Shown: positions 36,710 to 46,290 of the stretch, one piece after another
Numbering within the stretch: position 1 is the first letter of the stretch
How the letters are laid out: each line of letters starts with the position of its first letter
Assembly: GCF_000686025.1 (NCBI RefSeq)
Contig: NZ_JMLQ01000004.1
Span: 372,001-436,000, forward strand
DNA from: Rhodococcus sp. UNC23MFCrub1.1
GTDB lineage: Bacteria > Actinomycetota > Actinomycetes > Mycobacteriales > Mycobacteriaceae
Length of the DNA: 64,000 bases
Direction of reading: 5' to 3'
The notes under the pieces: generated by a model
Told to the model about the DNA's origin: nothing
Seen by the model: the letters and a program-made list of their open reading frames with translations, nothing else
The model's database searches: none
Translations under genes and position numbers: made by a program

Positions 36710-36757
36710 ATGGCCCCGCACGCACACCAGTATGGAGAACACTCATGGCACGGATGA
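36710..36757 (+). CDS. 15-residue His-rich leaderless leader peptide
   Basis: ATG 36710 lies 6 nt after TATCCT (36698-36703). The frame encodes MAPHAHQYGEHSWHG, with 4 His in 15 residues. It ends at TGA 36755-36757, overlapping the first codons of the RDD gene (ATG 36745) in another frame. Ribosomes translating the leader would cover the RDD ribosome binding site and start. It could be a regulatory leader or a fortuitous start at the mRNA 5' end. Confidence 0.35.
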   Translation: MAPHAHQYGEHSWHG

Positions 36758-37218
36758 CCGGATCGTGGCTCTCGGGCCCCGCCGCCGCGCTGCCCGACGG
36801 TGACCACGAGCAGCAGGCCTACCAGGGCGAGTACCTGGGACTTCCCAAGGTGGGGCCGGGTTCGCTCGCGCCGACACCGAGGCGTGTCGCGGCGTTGGCC
36901 ATCGACTGGCTGATGTCGATGGGTGTGTCCGCGCTGTTCCTCGGCGGCAGTGTCGCCGGGGGCAACCTGTCGACCCTGACCCTGGGAGTGTGGTTCCTGC
37001 TCGGATTCGTGTCCGTGAGCTTGTTCTCCTTCACGCCCGGTCAGTTCTGCATGGGCATGCAGGTGGCGCGCATCGACGCTCCGGGCCGCGTGGGAGTCGT
37101 GCGCGCGCTGGTGCGTCAGGTCTTCATCGCCTTCGTGGTGCCCGCCGTCATCACCGACATCGACAGCCGCGGCATGCACGACCGCGCGACGGGCACCGCA
37201 CTCCTCATGTCCCGGTAG
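36745..37218 (+). CDS. RDD-family small membrane protein
   Basis: 157 residues. After a polar N-terminal 50 residues (about) come TPRRVAALAIDWLMSMGV (the RDD Arg-Asp-Asp region, here R..D) and 3 membrane spans, with FTPGQFCMGMQVARID between spans and DRGMHDRATGT-like DSRGMHDRATGTALLMSR at the end. RDD proteins are of uncertain function, some proposed as transporters. The ATG was chosen by GGAGA 8 nt upstream. It is divergent from glnA1. Confidence 0.85.
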   Translation: MARMTGSWLSGPAAALPDGDHEQQAYQGEYLGLPKVGPGSLAPTPRRVAALAIDWLMSMGVSALFLGGSVAGGNLSTLTLGVWFLLGFVSVSLFSFTPGQFCMGMQVARIDAPGRVGVVRALVRQVFIAFVVPAVITDIDSRGMHDRATGTALLMSR

Positions 37219-37232
37219 TGGGGCTCACCCCT

Positions 37233-37274
37233 CGTGCGCCCTTTGCGCATCCCTGGGTACGCACAAGGCGCACG
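37233..37274. terminator. Convergent-gene hairpin
   Basis: CGTGCGCCCTTTGCG (37233-37247) and CGCACAAGGCGCACG (37260-37274) pair at 13 of 15 positions between the converging RDD and DUF4191 genes, fitting a bidirectional terminator. Confidence 0.55.
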
Positions 37275-37287
37275 GGGCCGGAGGCCA

Positions 37288-38040
37288 CTAGCGACGCTTG
37301 ATGGTGCGCTGCACACCCTTCATCTTCGCGCCGCCCGGCATCGGTCCCTTGGGGAGTGCCGGGCCACCGCGCGCGCCCAGCGCCGAGAGCCGTGACTCGA
37401 TGGTCTCCATGCGCTTGCTGTCGATGTTCTTCGGCAGCTTGGTCAGGTACTTCTGCAGCTGCGAGAGCGGCACCTGGCCCTCGTCGTTGCCGACGACGAC
37501 GTCGTAGATCGGGGTGTCGCCGACGAGGCGTGCGGTCTTCTTCTTCTCCTGCGCCAGCAGTGCCTTCACGCGCTGCGGTGCGCCCTCGGCCACCAGGATG
37601 ACGCCGGGACGACCGATGACGCGGTGCACGGCGTCCAGCTGCGTGGTGCCGGCGATGGCGGTCTTGACACGCCACCCGCCCTGCAGGTTGTCCAGTGCCC
37701 ACGCGGCGGCGCCGGCCTGGCCCTCGGCCTTGCCGTACACCGACTTCTGCACGCGGCGACCGAAGATCACGAACGCGATGAGCACACCGATGAGGAGCCC
37801 GAACGGCAGCAGGAGCCACTCGATCCCGAAGATCAGCCCGATCAGGAAGAACAGCACCGCCATACCGACGACCGATCCGATCATCAGCGGCAGGAGGAGC
37901 TTGTCCTCCTTGCGCTGCATCTGGAAGGCCTGCCACAACTGGGAGCGCCGTTCCTTCGAGGCCTGCTTGCGTGCTGCCTTCGCCGCGGCCTTCGCCTCTT
38001 TCGAGGCCTTGCCCTTGCCTACTGTACCGCCGTTCGCCAT
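37288..38040 (-). CDS. DUF4191 membrane protein
   Basis: 250 residues. A Lys/Ala-rich cytoplasmic start (GKASKEAKAAAKAARKQASK) precedes two adjacent membrane spans (about 45-90), then a soluble C-terminal domain with HRVIGRPGVILVAEGAP and LVGDTPIYDVVVGNDEGQ. The family is conserved in Actinobacteria beside lipA and has no known function. The ATG at 38040 lies 7 nt after TATCCT (complement 38048-38053), a leaderless arrangement. Confidence 0.9.
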   Translation of the reverse strand: MANGGTVGKGKASKEAKAAAKAARKQASKERRSQLWQAFQMQRKEDKLLLPLMIGSVVGMAVLFFLIGLIFGIEWLLLPFGLLIGVLIAFVIFGRRVQKSVYGKAEGQAGAAAWALDNLQGGWRVKTAIAGTTQLDAVHRVIGRPGVILVAEGAPQRVKALLAQEKKKTARLVGDTPIYDVVVGNDEGQVPLSQLQKYLTKLPKNIDSKRMETIESRLSALGARGGPALPKGPMPGGAKMKGVQRTIKRR

Positions 38041-38122
38041 GGCTCCCAGGATAGGCGCAGACGCAGCGCGGCCCGCCATCCGGTAGGACGGCGGGCCGCG
38101 TGGTGTCGCTGGGGGTGTGGGG

Positions 38123-39160
38123 TCAGCGGGCTGCCAGGCGCGCCATCAGCGAGCTGGCTTCCTGGGACGCCTCGCCGCCGTGCTCGAGGTGGGACATGTT
38201 CTCGGAGATCGCACGGCCGTGGTGAGCCATGGCCTGCGCGTAGAGGCGACCCGCGCGGTACGAGGAGCGGACCAGGGGACCGGCGAGGACGCCGGCGTAG
38301 CCCATGGCCTCGGCGGCCTTGGAGTGCTCGACGAACTCCTCCGGCTTGGCCCACCGGTCGACCGGATGGTGCCGCGGCGACGGGCGCAGGTACTGGGTGA
38401 TGGTGAGGATGTCGCAGCCGGCGTCGTGCAGGTCCTGCATCGCCTGCGTGACTTCCTCGTAAGTCTCGCCCATGCCCAGGATCAGGTTCGACTTGGTCAC
38501 CAGGCCGGCGTCGCGCGCCGCGGTGATGACGTCGAGGCTGCGCTGGTAGCGGAACGCGGGACGGATGCGCTTGAAGATGCGCGGCACCGTCTCCACGTTG
38601 TGCGCGAGCACCTCGGGGCGCGAGGAGAAGACCTCGGCCAGTTGGTCGGGGTCGGCGTTGAAGTCGGGGATCAGCAGCTCGACACCGGTGTTGGGGTTGA
38701 GGCGCTTGATCTCACGGACGGTCTCGGCGTACAGCCAGGCGCCGCCGTCCTCGAGATCGTCGCGGGCGACACCCGTGATGGTGGAGTAGCGCAGACCCAT
38801 CGCCTGCACCGACTCGGCCACGCGGCGCGGCTCGTCCCGATCGAGGTCGGCAGGTTTGCCGGTGTCGATCTGGCAGAAGTCGCAGCGACGGGTGCACTGC
38901 TCACCGCCGATGAGGAACGTGGCTTCGCGGTCTTCCCAGCATTCGTAGATGTTGGGACACCCGGCCTCTTCGCACACCGTGTGCAGTCCCTCGCGCTTGA
39001 CGAGTCCCTTGAGTTCGGAGTACTCGGGGCCCATCTTCGCGCGGGTCTTGATCCACGACGGTTTGCGTTCGATCGGGGTCTCCGCGTTTCGGATCTCGAG
39101 GCGGAGAAGCTTGCGTCCGTTCGGAGCTTGTGCAGGAGAGTTCTCGGGTGCGACGGTCAC
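38123..39160 (-). CDS. lipA: Lipoyl synthase
   Basis: 345 residues, radical SAM enzyme that inserts two sulfurs into octanoyl groups on E2 and GcvH proteins. Both iron-sulfur clusters are seen: auxiliary C63, C68, C74 ([13 protein letters not shown]) and radical SAM C89-x3-C93-x2-C96 (CTRRCDFC). GTG 39160 lies 7 nt after TAGCAT (complement 39168-39173), so the mRNA should be leaderless. It is followed by DUF4191 and preceded by lipB, with the two-lipoyl E2 gene a few kb upstream. Confidence 0.97.
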   Translation of the reverse strand: MTVAPENSPAQAPNGRKLLRLEIRNAETPIERKPSWIKTRAKMGPEYSELKGLVKREGLHTVCEEAGCPNIYECWEDREATFLIGGEQCTRRCDFCQIDTGKPADLDRDEPRRVAESVQAMGLRYSTITGVARDDLEDGGAWLYAETVREIKRLNPNTGVELLIPDFNADPDQLAEVFSSRPEVLAHNVETVPRIFKRIRPAFRYQRSLDVITAARDAGLVTKSNLILGMGETYEEVTQAMQDLHDAGCDILTITQYLRPSPRHHPVDRWAKPEEFVEHSKAAEAMGYAGVLAGPLVRSSYRAGRLYAQAMAHHGRAISENMSHLEHGGEASQEASSLMARLAAR

Positions 39161-39184
39161 CGCATCGATGCTACTCGCGGGGGG

Positions 39185-39952
39185 TCATCCGCCGAAGTTC
39201 ACCGTGGTGAAGCGTGGCGTGGGTGCGACGGGCGTTCTGTCCAGATCGTGCACCGCCAACGGCAGGCGACCGTCGAGTGCGTCCAGGATGCGCTGCGTGA
39301 CCGCCGGAGTGACCTCGTCGACGGTCACGTCGCGGCCGAGTTCGTCCGACAGTGTGGTGACGCCGGCGTCCGCGATACCGCACGGAACGATGATGCCGAA
39401 TCCCTCCAGGGACGCATTGCAGTTCAGGGCGAAGCCGTGCAGAGCCACACCCCGCTGCACGCGAACCCCGATGGCAGCCACCTTGCGTTCGGGCTGCCAT
39501 CCCGGACCAGAATTTCGGGCTCCGCGCACCTCGCCGGCCGCGAGCCAGACCCCGGAACGGCCGTCGATACGCCCGACCTCGAGGCCCAGATCGGTGCACA
39601 CGGCGATGAGTGCCTCCTCGATCAGCCGGACGTACCGAACGACGTCGACGGGCTCCGCGAGCCGCACGATGGGATAGCCGACCAGCTGCCCGGGACCGTG
39701 CCAGGTGATCTTGCCGCCACGGTCGACGTCGATGACGGGGGTGCCATCGCGCGGCCGATCCTCGGGAGCCGTACGCCGACCCGCGGTGAAGACGGCGGGA
39801 TGCTCGAGAAGCAGCAACTCGTCGGCGCCGACGTTCTCGGCACGACGGCCGGCGACCTCGCGCTGGATCTCGAGAGCGTCGAGGTAGTCGATCGTGCCGA
39901 GCGAACGCACGAGCATCGGCCGGGAGTCGGCGCGGGCGGAGCGGGTGATCAT
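39185..39952 (-). CDS. lipB: Octanoyltransferase
   Basis: 255 residues. It transfers octanoate from acyl carrier protein to lipoyl domains, the step before LipA. Motifs: [32 protein letters not shown] (about 80), [23 protein letters not shown] with the conserved Lys, and the thioimidate Cys in [16 protein letters not shown]. The ATG lies 8 nt after TACTCT (complement 39961-39966). 24 bp separate it from lipA, which has its own -10 hexamer. Confidence 0.96.
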   Translation of the reverse strand: MITRSARADSRPMLVRSLGTIDYLDALEIQREVAGRRAENVGADELLLLEHPAVFTAGRRTAPEDRPRDGTPVIDVDRGGKITWHGPGQLVGYPIVRLAEPVDVVRYVRLIEEALIAVCTDLGLEVGRIDGRSGVWLAAGEVRGARNSGPGWQPERKVAAIGVRVQRGVALHGFALNCNASLEGFGIIVPCGIADAGVTTLSDELGRDVTVDEVTPAVTQRILDALDGRLPLAVHDLDRTPVAPTPRFTTVNFGG

Positions 39953-39976
39953 GACATCGAAGAGTACGCCGCCGGG

Positions 39977-40864
39977 TCAGCCGACGGTGTCCGCGAGCGC
40001 CTCTCCGATGGTGTTGTGCTCGAACGTGAATCCGTGCTTCTCGAGCACCGCGGGGATGGCTCGCGGATTGTGCAGGATGGCCTCGTTCGCGAACTCGCCG
40101 ATGATCGCGGAGATCGCGAACCCGGGCACCATCCACGGTGCCGGGCGATGCACCGCTCGCGACATGGCGCTGTTGAACTGGGCGTTGGTCACCGGTGCGG
40201 GCCCCTGGAGGTTGACCGGTCCGGTGATGTCCTGATTCTCTAGGGTGAAGACGATCGCCCGGACCTCGTCCGTCAGTGAGATCCACGGGAAGTACTGGCG
40301 GCCGCTGCCGAGCCGACCGCCCAGCGCGAAGAGGTACAGCGGGCGGAGCTTGCCCATCATGCCGCCGTGCCGGGACAGGACGGCAGCGCTGCGCAGGAAC
40401 ACCACCCGGACGCCGTTCGAGGCCGCGAAGGACGTGGCGTCCTCCCAGTCGCGACACACCTCGGCGAGGAAGCCCGTACCGACCGGCGCCGTCTCGTCGA
40501 CCACGGTGTCGCCGGTATCACCGTAGAAGTTGATGCCGCTGGCGTTGACGAGCGTCGGCACCTTCGCCTCGACGACGGCGCGGGAGATCACCTCTGTGGG
40601 GACGATGCGACTGTCGCGGACGGCCTGCTTGTACGCGCCGGTCCACCGCTTGTCACCGATCCCGACACCGCACAGGTTCACCACGGCGTCGGCGCCCTGG
40701 AGAGCCTCCGGGTCGAGTGACCCGGCGGTGGGATCCCAGCCGATCTCGTCCGGTCCCGCGGGTGCACGGCGGACGAGGCGGAAGACGTCGTGCCCTCCGC
40801 TGCGCAACGCCGCCACGAGCGACGTGCCGATGAGTCCGGACGAACCTGCGATGACGATGCGCAC
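39977..40864 (-). CDS. TIGR01777-type NAD-dependent epimerase (SDR)
   Basis: 295 residues. The Rossmann start is VIAGSSGLIGTSLVAALRSGGH; NLCGVGIGDKRWT and VNASGINFYGDTGDTVVDE (the SDR Tyr region) follow, with a C-terminal DUF1731-like tail PRAIPAVLEKHGFTFEH. The family includes cell-division-linked SulA homologues of unknown reaction. The GTG has GGAGG 9 nt upstream. It lies between lipB and the E2 gene, as in mycobacteria. Confidence 0.9.
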   Translation of the reverse strand: MRIVIAGSSGLIGTSLVAALRSGGHDVFRLVRRAPAGPDEIGWDPTAGSLDPEALQGADAVVNLCGVGIGDKRWTGAYKQAVRDSRIVPTEVISRAVVEAKVPTLVNASGINFYGDTGDTVVDETAPVGTGFLAEVCRDWEDATSFAASNGVRVVFLRSAAVLSRHGGMMGKLRPLYLFALGGRLGSGRQYFPWISLTDEVRAIVFTLENQDITGPVNLQGPAPVTNAQFNSAMSRAVHRPAPWMVPGFAISAIIGEFANEAILHNPRAIPAVLEKHGFTFEHNTIGEALADTVG

Positions 40865-41002
40865 GAGTGACTGCCTCCTGGGACGGCGACGGGGGCACCC
40901 ACTGCACGGTGTGCAGCGAGTGCCCCCTCGTTCGACAGGTCACAGATTCCCGGAGGTCGGGGCTGCGAAGTGTCGGGGACTTCCGAGATTACCGAAGAAG
41001 CG

Positions 41003-42862
41003 TCAGAGGCCGAGGTCGGCTTCGAACGCGCCCTCCTCGAGGCGGTGCTTGATGGTGGTCAGGAAGCGACCCGCATCGGCGCCGTCGACGAGACGGTGGT
41101 CGTAGGTGAGCGGCAGGAACGCCATGGAGCGGACACCGATGGACTCGCTGCCCGAGGCGTCGGTCACCACGACCGGGCGCTTGACGATGGCCCCGGTGCC
41201 CAACATGGCGGCCTGCGGCGGAACAAGGATCGGCGTGTCGAACAGGGCGCCCTGGCTGCCGATGTTGGTGATGGTGAACGTGCCACCGGACAGCTCGTCC
41301 GGCTTGAGGCCGTTCGACCGTGCCCGTGCCGCGATGTCCGCGATGGCGCGTGCGATGCCGGCCAGCGACAGGTCGCCCGCGTTGTGGATGACGGGGGAGA
41401 GGAGGCCCTGCTCGGTGTCCACCGCGATGCCCAGGTGCTCGGCGTCGTGGTACGTGATCTCCTTCTTCTCCTCGTCGATGCTCGCGTTCACGTTGGGGTG
41501 AACCTTGAGCGCCTCGACGACGGCCTTCGCGAAGAACGGCAGGAACGTCAGGTTGACGCCCTCGCGCTCCTTGAACGTGGCCTTGGCGCGGGTGCGCAGT
41601 GCTGCCACCTTGGTCAGGTCGACCTCGAACACCTGCGTGAGCTGCGCCGACGTCTGCAGCGACTCGCGGGTCTTCTTGGCGGTGATCTGCCGGATGCGAT
41701 TGATCTTCTGCGTCGAACCGCGCAGGTGCGCGAGTTCGGGCCGCACGCCGGCAGTGGACGGTGCCGAGGGCTTGGCGGACGCGGCGGGAGCTGCGGCAGC
41801 CGGAGCAGCCTTCTCCTCGGCCGGTGCCTTCTTCGCCTCTGCGGCGGCGAGGACGTCCTGCTTGCGGATGCGCCCACCCACGCCGGTTCCCGACAGGGAG
41901 TTCAGGTCGACGTCGTTCTCCTGCGCGAGCTTGCGCACGAGCGGCGTGACGTACGGGCTGGAACCGCCGGCGTTCGAGCCGCCGGCCGGCGCCTCGGACT
42001 CCGATTTCGAGGAGTTCTCGGACTTGCTCTCGGACTTCGGCTCCGGCGTGTAGACCTCGCCGGCGGGCTCGGGGTCGGCCTGCTTGGCGGGCCTCTCGGC
42101 GGGCTTCGCCTCCGCCTCGGGCTCCGGCTTCTTCTCCGGCTCGGGCTTCTTCTCGGGCTCCGGCTCGGGCGCGGATTCCTTCTTCGCGGGAGCACCGGAA
42201 CCGATGACGGCGAGCTGGCCGCCGACCTCGACGGTGTCGTCCTCCTCGGCGCTGATCTCGAGCAGGGTGCCGGCGACCGGGGACGGGATCTCGGTGTCGA
42301 CCTTGTCGGTGGAGACCTCGAGGAGCGGCTCGTCCACGGCGACCTCGTCGCCGACGGCCTTGAGCCACCGGGTGACGGTGCCCTCCGTGACGGACTCGCC
42401 CAGTTCGGGCATCGTGACGGGAGTGCCGTCGCCGCCACCGGTGGAACCGCTGCTCGCACCGCCGTCGTCGTCGCTGTCGGGTGCGGGCGCGTCGGCCTCG
42501 CTCTCGCCCTCGACGGACGCCTGCTCGGCGGCGTCGGACGGGCCTGCGTCGGCTTCGTCGCTGCTCGAGTCGTCGCTGCTCGAGTCGTCGCTGCTCGAGT
42601 CGTCGCCGTCGGACGGCGCCTCGTCCGCGTCACCGATGACACCGAGCTCACCGCCGATCTCGACAGTGTCGTCCTCCTGCGCGACGATCTTGGTCAGGAC
42701 ACCCGCTGCCGGAGACGGAATCTCCGTGTCCACCTTGTCGGTGGAGACTTCGAGCAAGGGTTCGTCGACTTCGACCGTGTCCCCCTCCTGTTTCAGCCAC
42801 CGTGTGACAGTCCCCTCGGTGACGCTTTCACCGAGAGCTGGCATCTGGACGGAGAAGGTCAT
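41003..42862 (-). CDS. sucB: Dihydrolipoamide acyltransferase (E2), two lipoyl domains
   Basis: 619 residues, core of a 2-oxo acid dehydrogenase complex; the mycobacterial homologue is named DlaT or SucB and serves pyruvate dehydrogenase. Two lipoyl domains carry Lys43 and Lys187 ([14 protein letters not shown] each), joined by Asp/Ser- and Pro/Glu/Lys-rich linkers. A peripheral-subunit-binding domain ([17 protein letters not shown], about 305) precedes the catalytic domain with the active His in [22 protein letters not shown] precedes the ATG. The first linker contains an in-frame DSSSD repeat encoded by a 15-bp tandem repeat. Confidence 0.95.
   Translation of the reverse strand: MTFSVQMPALGESVTEGTVTRWLKQEGDTVEVDEPLLEVSTDKVDTEIPSPAAGVLTKIVAQEDDTVEIGGELGVIGDADEAPSDGDDSSSDDSSSDDSSSDEADAGPSDAAEQASVEGESEADAPAPDSDDDGGASSGSTGGGDGTPVTMPELGESVTEGTVTRWLKAVGDEVAVDEPLLEVSTDKVDTEIPSPVAGTLLEISAEEDDTVEVGGQLAVIGSGAPAKKESAPEPEPEKKPEPEKKPEPEAEAKPAERPAKQADPEPAGEVYTPEPKSESKSENSSKSESEAPAGGSNAGGSSPYVTPLVRKLAQENDVDLNSLSGTGVGGRIRKQDVLAAAEAKKAPAEEKAAPAAAAPAASAKPSAPSTAGVRPELAHLRGSTQKINRIRQITAKKTRESLQTSAQLTQVFEVDLTKVAALRTRAKATFKEREGVNLTFLPFFAKAVVEALKVHPNVNASIDEEKKEITYHDAEHLGIAVDTEQGLLSPVIHNAGDLSLAGIARAIADIAARARSNGLKPDELSGGTFTITNIGSQGALFDTPILVPPQAAMLGTGAIVKRPVVVTDASGSESIGVRSMAFLPLTYDHRLVDGADAGRFLTTIKHRLEEGAFEADLGL
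42555..42599. repeat. 15-bp tandem repeat (3 copies) inside the E2 gene
   Basis: TCGTCGCTGCTCGAG is repeated exactly at 42555-42569, 42570-42584 and 42585-42599. On the coding strand it gives three DSSSD units in the first inter-lipoyl linker, so copy-number change would keep the frame. Confidence 0.85.
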
Positions 42863-43125
42863 GTCTGTTGACTCCTCGACAAGTTGTAGTACGGGTGTAG
42901 CGGCTCGTGGTCGCTAGCGGGTGTGGTGTCTAGCCGGTCGCGGTACGTGGACCATTGTGGCCGCGTCGCACCGTTCTCGCGGCGAGTTGTGCCGGTAACG
43001 GGTGACGCGCACCGTGAGATGGTTCACGCGATGCCCGATCATCCTGTCACTTCGTGAGACGGTTCGCGCTCGGTGGGGTCGGCGTGCCGTCCGGATGATG
43101 GTGTGGACCGGATTGAGTGCATTTC

Positions 43126-43148
43126 GTGCACGCGAGAGTCGCGTGCAC
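43126..43148. promoter_or_regulatory. 10-bp inverted repeat upstream of the 110-residue gene
   Basis: GTGCACGCGA (43126-43135) and TCGCGTGCAC (43139-43148) are perfect inverted copies separated by GAG, 24 bp before the GTG start at 43173. Another GTGCA half-site lies at 43118. This is the clearest candidate operator in the 310-bp divergent gap 42863-43172, which holds no other gene that I can support. Confidence 0.5.
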
Positions 43149-43172
43149 TGCTCGGCGGATGGAGGAGACACC

Positions 43173-43505
43173 GTGGGACTGTTCGACAGATTCAAGCGCC
43201 CGAGTCGATCCCGAGGCGGAGCGTCGTCGTCCGACAGAGCGCATCTCGCCGACTGGACGGCCGCCCGCATCGGCGTCGAGGCCTACGTCGAACCGGAGAC
43301 GACGGTCACTCCGATCACCGTGGTGCTGGTCGCGAACGACGGTGAGTGGACCCGCCGCGCGGTGGGCGGCGAGAAGGGCGCGCGCAAGCTGGGCGAGGAC
43401 CTGAAGATCCCGGTCTACGACGTGCGCAAGACCGGGTATCCCCAGCGGATGCGGGACCACGACGCCCGACAGAAGATCATCCGGAGGCGCGAGCAGGGAG
43501 CCTGA
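43173..43505 (+). CDS. Conserved actinobacterial protein, 110 residues
   Basis: Starts with GTG after GGAGGAGA and encodes MGLFDRFKRPSR, then a small alpha/beta domain with PITVVLVANDGEWTRRAVGG and LKIPVYDVRKTGYPQRMRDH, ending in a basic tail. Similar small proteins occur across Actinobacteria and are sometimes labelled oxidoreductase without evidence. No membrane span or signal peptide. The function is unknown. It is divergent from the E2 gene and convergent with pepA. Confidence 0.75.
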   Translation: MGLFDRFKRPSRSRGGASSSDRAHLADWTAARIGVEAYVEPETTVTPITVVLVANDGEWTRRAVGGEKGARKLGEDLKIPVYDVRKTGYPQRMRDHDARQKIIRRREQGA

Positions 43506-43509
43506 GCTC

Positions 43510-43527
43510 CCCGCTCGCGCGAGCGGG
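43510..43527. terminator. 18-bp perfect palindrome between convergent genes
   Basis: CCCGCTCGCGCGAGCGGG fills most of the 22-bp gap between the 110-residue gene and pepA; it fits a compact bidirectional terminator. Confidence 0.55.
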
Positions 43528-45036
43528 TCAGCCCTGCTCGGCGATGTCCTCGAGCACCGAGATCATGGTGCGCACCGGGACACCGGTGCCGCCCTTGCTC
43601 GTGTAGCCGTGCGGCCCGCCGGTGTTGAAGGCCGGCCCGGCCACGTCGATGTGCGCCCACTGGACGCCCTCGGCGACGAACTCCTTCAGGTAGAGCCCGG
43701 CCGCGAGCATGCCGCCCCACCGGTGGTTGGTGACGTTGGCGAGGTCGGCGACGCGGGAGTCGAGATCGGGTCGCAGTTCGGCCGGCAGCGGCATCGCCCA
43801 GGCGTTCTCGCCGATGCGCTGCGATATGGCGGCGACGCGGTCGCGGAACACCTCGGTGCCCATGACACCCGGGGTGCGTGTGCCGAGGGCGACCATCTGC
43901 GCTCCGGTGAGGGTCGCGGTGTCGATGAGGTAGTCCGGCTCGTCCTCGCAGGCGCGCACGATGGCGTCGGCGAGAATGAGGCGGCCCTCGGCGTCGGTGT
44001 TGATGACCTCGACCGTGGTGCCGCCGTACTGGGTCAGCACGTCGCCGGGACGCTGCGCCGTGGACGACGGCATGTTCTCGGCCATCGGCACCGTCGCGGT
44101 GACGTCGATCGGCAGTTTCAACTTGGCCGCCAGCACCACCGTCGCGACGACGGCGGCCGCGCCGGCCATGTCCGAGGTCATGTTCTCCATGCCCGCCGCG
44201 GGCTTGATCGAGATGCCGCCGGTGTCGAACGTGATGCCCTTGCCGACGAGAGCGACGGTGGGGGACTTCTTCTTCCCGCCGGACCAGGACAGCCGGACCA
44301 GACGCGGCGGGCGGGACGAGCCCTTGCCGACGCCGACGATGCCGCCGTAGCCCCCGCGCTCGAGTGCCTTCTCGTCGAGCACCTGCACGGTGAGGCCGGC
44401 CTCGGTCCCGAGGGCACGGCCGCGCTCGGCGAACTCGGCCGGGAAGAGGTGGCTCGGGGGCGTGTTGACGAGGTCACGCGCGGTGGCGACCGCCTCGGCG
44501 ACGGCCTCGGAGCGCGCGAGTTCGGCGCGAGCCTGCTTGTCGCGCGGCGATCCGACGAGCAGATCCACCCGCGTGATCGGTGTCGCGTCGTCCTTGGGCG
44601 CCGACTTCTGCTTGTACTCGCTGAACTGGTAGGCGCCGAGGTAGAGGCCCTCCGCGGCGGCGGCGAGGCCGACGGCGGACAGGGTCGTCGCGACGTGGCC
44701 GATGCCGGTGAGCGCGCGCGCCGCCGATCCGGCCGCACGACGCAGCACGTCGTCGGTGCGCTCGGCGGCGGTGCCCAGACCGACGGCGAGAACGCTGGCG
44801 GCGGGCAGGGACGAGGGTGCGGGAACGCGGGTGACCTGATCGGCCCGGCCGGTGGCGCCGAGGGCCGTGACCGCGGCGAGGACGTCTGCGGCGGCGTTCC
44901 CGAGGAAGTCCTCGCCGACGATGCGGACACCGTCGTCGGTCTTCTCGAGTCCGACGACGACGACCTCGACGGCCTTGTCGATGGTTCCGGCGAGGACCAG
45001 TTCGGGTCCGAGTGTGCGCTGCGACTGACTGCTCAC
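43528..45036 (-). CDS. pepA: Leucyl aminopeptidase (M17)
   Basis: 502 residues of the cytosolic M17 family, a two-metal enzyme that removes N-terminal residues. The catalytic C-terminal half has [19 protein letters not shown] (metal-binding Lys/Asp), [11 protein letters not shown] and the signature [14 protein letters not shown]. The GTG at 45036 has AGGAG about 9 nt upstream. In M. tuberculosis the orthologue is pepB, at the same position relative to gcvT. Confidence 0.96.
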   Translation of the reverse strand: MSSQSQRTLGPELVLAGTIDKAVEVVVVGLEKTDDGVRIVGEDFLGNAAADVLAAVTALGATGRADQVTRVPAPSSLPAASVLAVGLGTAAERTDDVLRRAAGSAARALTGIGHVATTLSAVGLAAAAEGLYLGAYQFSEYKQKSAPKDDATPITRVDLLVGSPRDKQARAELARSEAVAEAVATARDLVNTPPSHLFPAEFAERGRALGTEAGLTVQVLDEKALERGGYGGIVGVGKGSSRPPRLVRLSWSGGKKKSPTVALVGKGITFDTGGISIKPAAGMENMTSDMAGAAAVVATVVLAAKLKLPIDVTATVPMAENMPSSTAQRPGDVLTQYGGTTVEVINTDAEGRLILADAIVRACEDEPDYLIDTATLTGAQMVALGTRTPGVMGTEVFRDRVAAISQRIGENAWAMPLPAELRPDLDSRVADLANVTNHRWGGMLAAGLYLKEFVAEGVQWAHIDVAGPAFNTGGPHGYTSKGGTGVPVRTMISVLEDIAEQG

Positions 45037-45141
45037 GTGCTGCTGCTCCTGATGGTCGGGGACGGTCGGTGAGGGTGGAGCGACGCAGTCGATCGTATGC
45101 CGACCCCGACATCGGGCTCGTCTGAGTTAGCGTTCCCCACC

Positions 45142-46257
45142 ATGAGCGAAGAGTTGTTGCACGGTCCGGTCCACGAGGCGCACGTCGCCCTCGGAGCCAC
45201 GTTCGCCCCCTTCGGCGGGTGGACGATGCCGGTGTCGTACGCGGGCACCGTCTCCGAGCACACGTCGACGCGCACCACCGCGGGGTTGTTCGACGTGAGT
45301 CACCTGGGCAAGGCGGTCGTCTCCGGTCCCGGCGCCGCGGCGTACGTCGACTCGGTGCTGACCAACGCGCTCGACCGCATCGGGCCCGGCCAGGCGCAGT
45401 ACACGTTGTGCTGCACCGAGAACGGCGGAGTGGTCGACGACCTCATCGCCTACCTCGTGTCCGACGACGAGGTGTTCCTCGTGCCCAACGCGGCCAACAC
45501 CGCCGCCGTGGTCGAGGTGCTCGCGCAGGGTGCCCCGGCCGGCATCGAGGTCCGCTCGGCCCACCGGGAGTACGGCGTCCTCGCCGTGCAGGGACCGCGG
45601 TCGGCCGACGTCCTCGCCGCCGTCGGGCTGCCGTCCTCCCTCGATTACATGGCGTTCGAGGACGTCGCGTTCGGATCCGGCTCGGTACGGGTCTGTCGCA
45701 CCGGCTACACGGGGGAGCACGGGTACGAGCTGCTGCCGCAGTGGGACACGGCCGCGTCGCTGTTCGAGGCGCTGCTGGGCGCGGTGCGCGAGGTGGGCGG
45801 CGAGCCCGCCGGTCTCGGAGCGCGCGACACGCTGCGCACCGAGATGGGCTACCCGCTGCACGGGCACGAGCTGTCCGTCGACATCAGTCCGCTGGAAGCG
45901 CGCTGCGGCTGGGCGGTGGGCTGGAAGAAGGACGAGTTCCGCGGACGCGACGCCCTCGTGGCGCAGAAGGAGGCGGGCGCACCCCGCACCCTCGTCGGCC
46001 TCCGCGCCGTCGGACGCGGTGTGCTGCGTCCGGATCTGACCGTCCTGCGCCCGGGGAATTCGGTCGGCACCGGAGAACCGGTCGGTGCGACCACGTCCGG
46101 CACCTTCTCGCCGACCCTCAAGGTGGGCATCGCGCTCGCGTTGCTCGACACCGCGGCGGGCGTCGCCGTCGGTGACGCGGTCGACGTGGACGTGCGTGGT
46201 CGGGCGATCGCGTGCGAGGTGGTCAGGCCGCCGTTCGTCGAGGCGCACGTGCGGTGA
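45142..46257 (+). CDS. gcvT: Aminomethyltransferase of the glycine cleavage system (T protein)
   Basis: 371 residues. It transfers the aminomethyl carbon from lipoyl-GcvH to tetrahydrofolate. Folate-binding features are [47 protein letters not shown] and the C-terminal [17 protein letters not shown]. The start was set at ATG 45142, 8 nt after TAGCGT (45128-45133), giving the usual N-terminus [23 protein letters not shown]. gcvH and gcvP are not in the window. No glycine riboswitch fits because the mRNA appears leaderless. Confidence 0.95.
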   Translation: MSEELLHGPVHEAHVALGATFAPFGGWTMPVSYAGTVSEHTSTRTTAGLFDVSHLGKAVVSGPGAAAYVDSVLTNALDRIGPGQAQYTLCCTENGGVVDDLIAYLVSDDEVFLVPNAANTAAVVEVLAQGAPAGIEVRSAHREYGVLAVQGPRSADVLAAVGLPSSLDYMAFEDVAFGSGSVRVCRTGYTGEHGYELLPQWDTAASLFEALLGAVREVGGEPAGLGARDTLRTEMGYPLHGHELSVDISPLEARCGWAVGWKKDEFRGRDALVAQKEAGAPRTLVGLRAVGRGVLRPDLTVLRPGNSVGTGEPVGATTSGTFSPTLKVGIALALLDTAAGVAVGDAVDVDVRGRAIACEVVRPPFVEAHVR

Positions 46258-46290
46258 GATGCCACACCACGCTGCTTTAGAGTGTTCGGC

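Noticed and set aside
42863-43172. Additional gene in the E2 upstream gap
   Set aside because: Open frames here are short, lack ribosome binding sites or a TANNNT start signature, and overlap the dyad and promoter region.
43609-45072. 487-codon plus-strand frame opposite pepA
   Set aside because: Antisense shadow of pepA; no start signal and low-complexity Arg/Gly/Asp composition.
45060-45141. Glycine riboswitch before gcvT
   Set aside because: The 80-bp region to pepA has no tandem aptamer pattern, and TAGCGT 8 nt from the ATG implies no 5' UTR.
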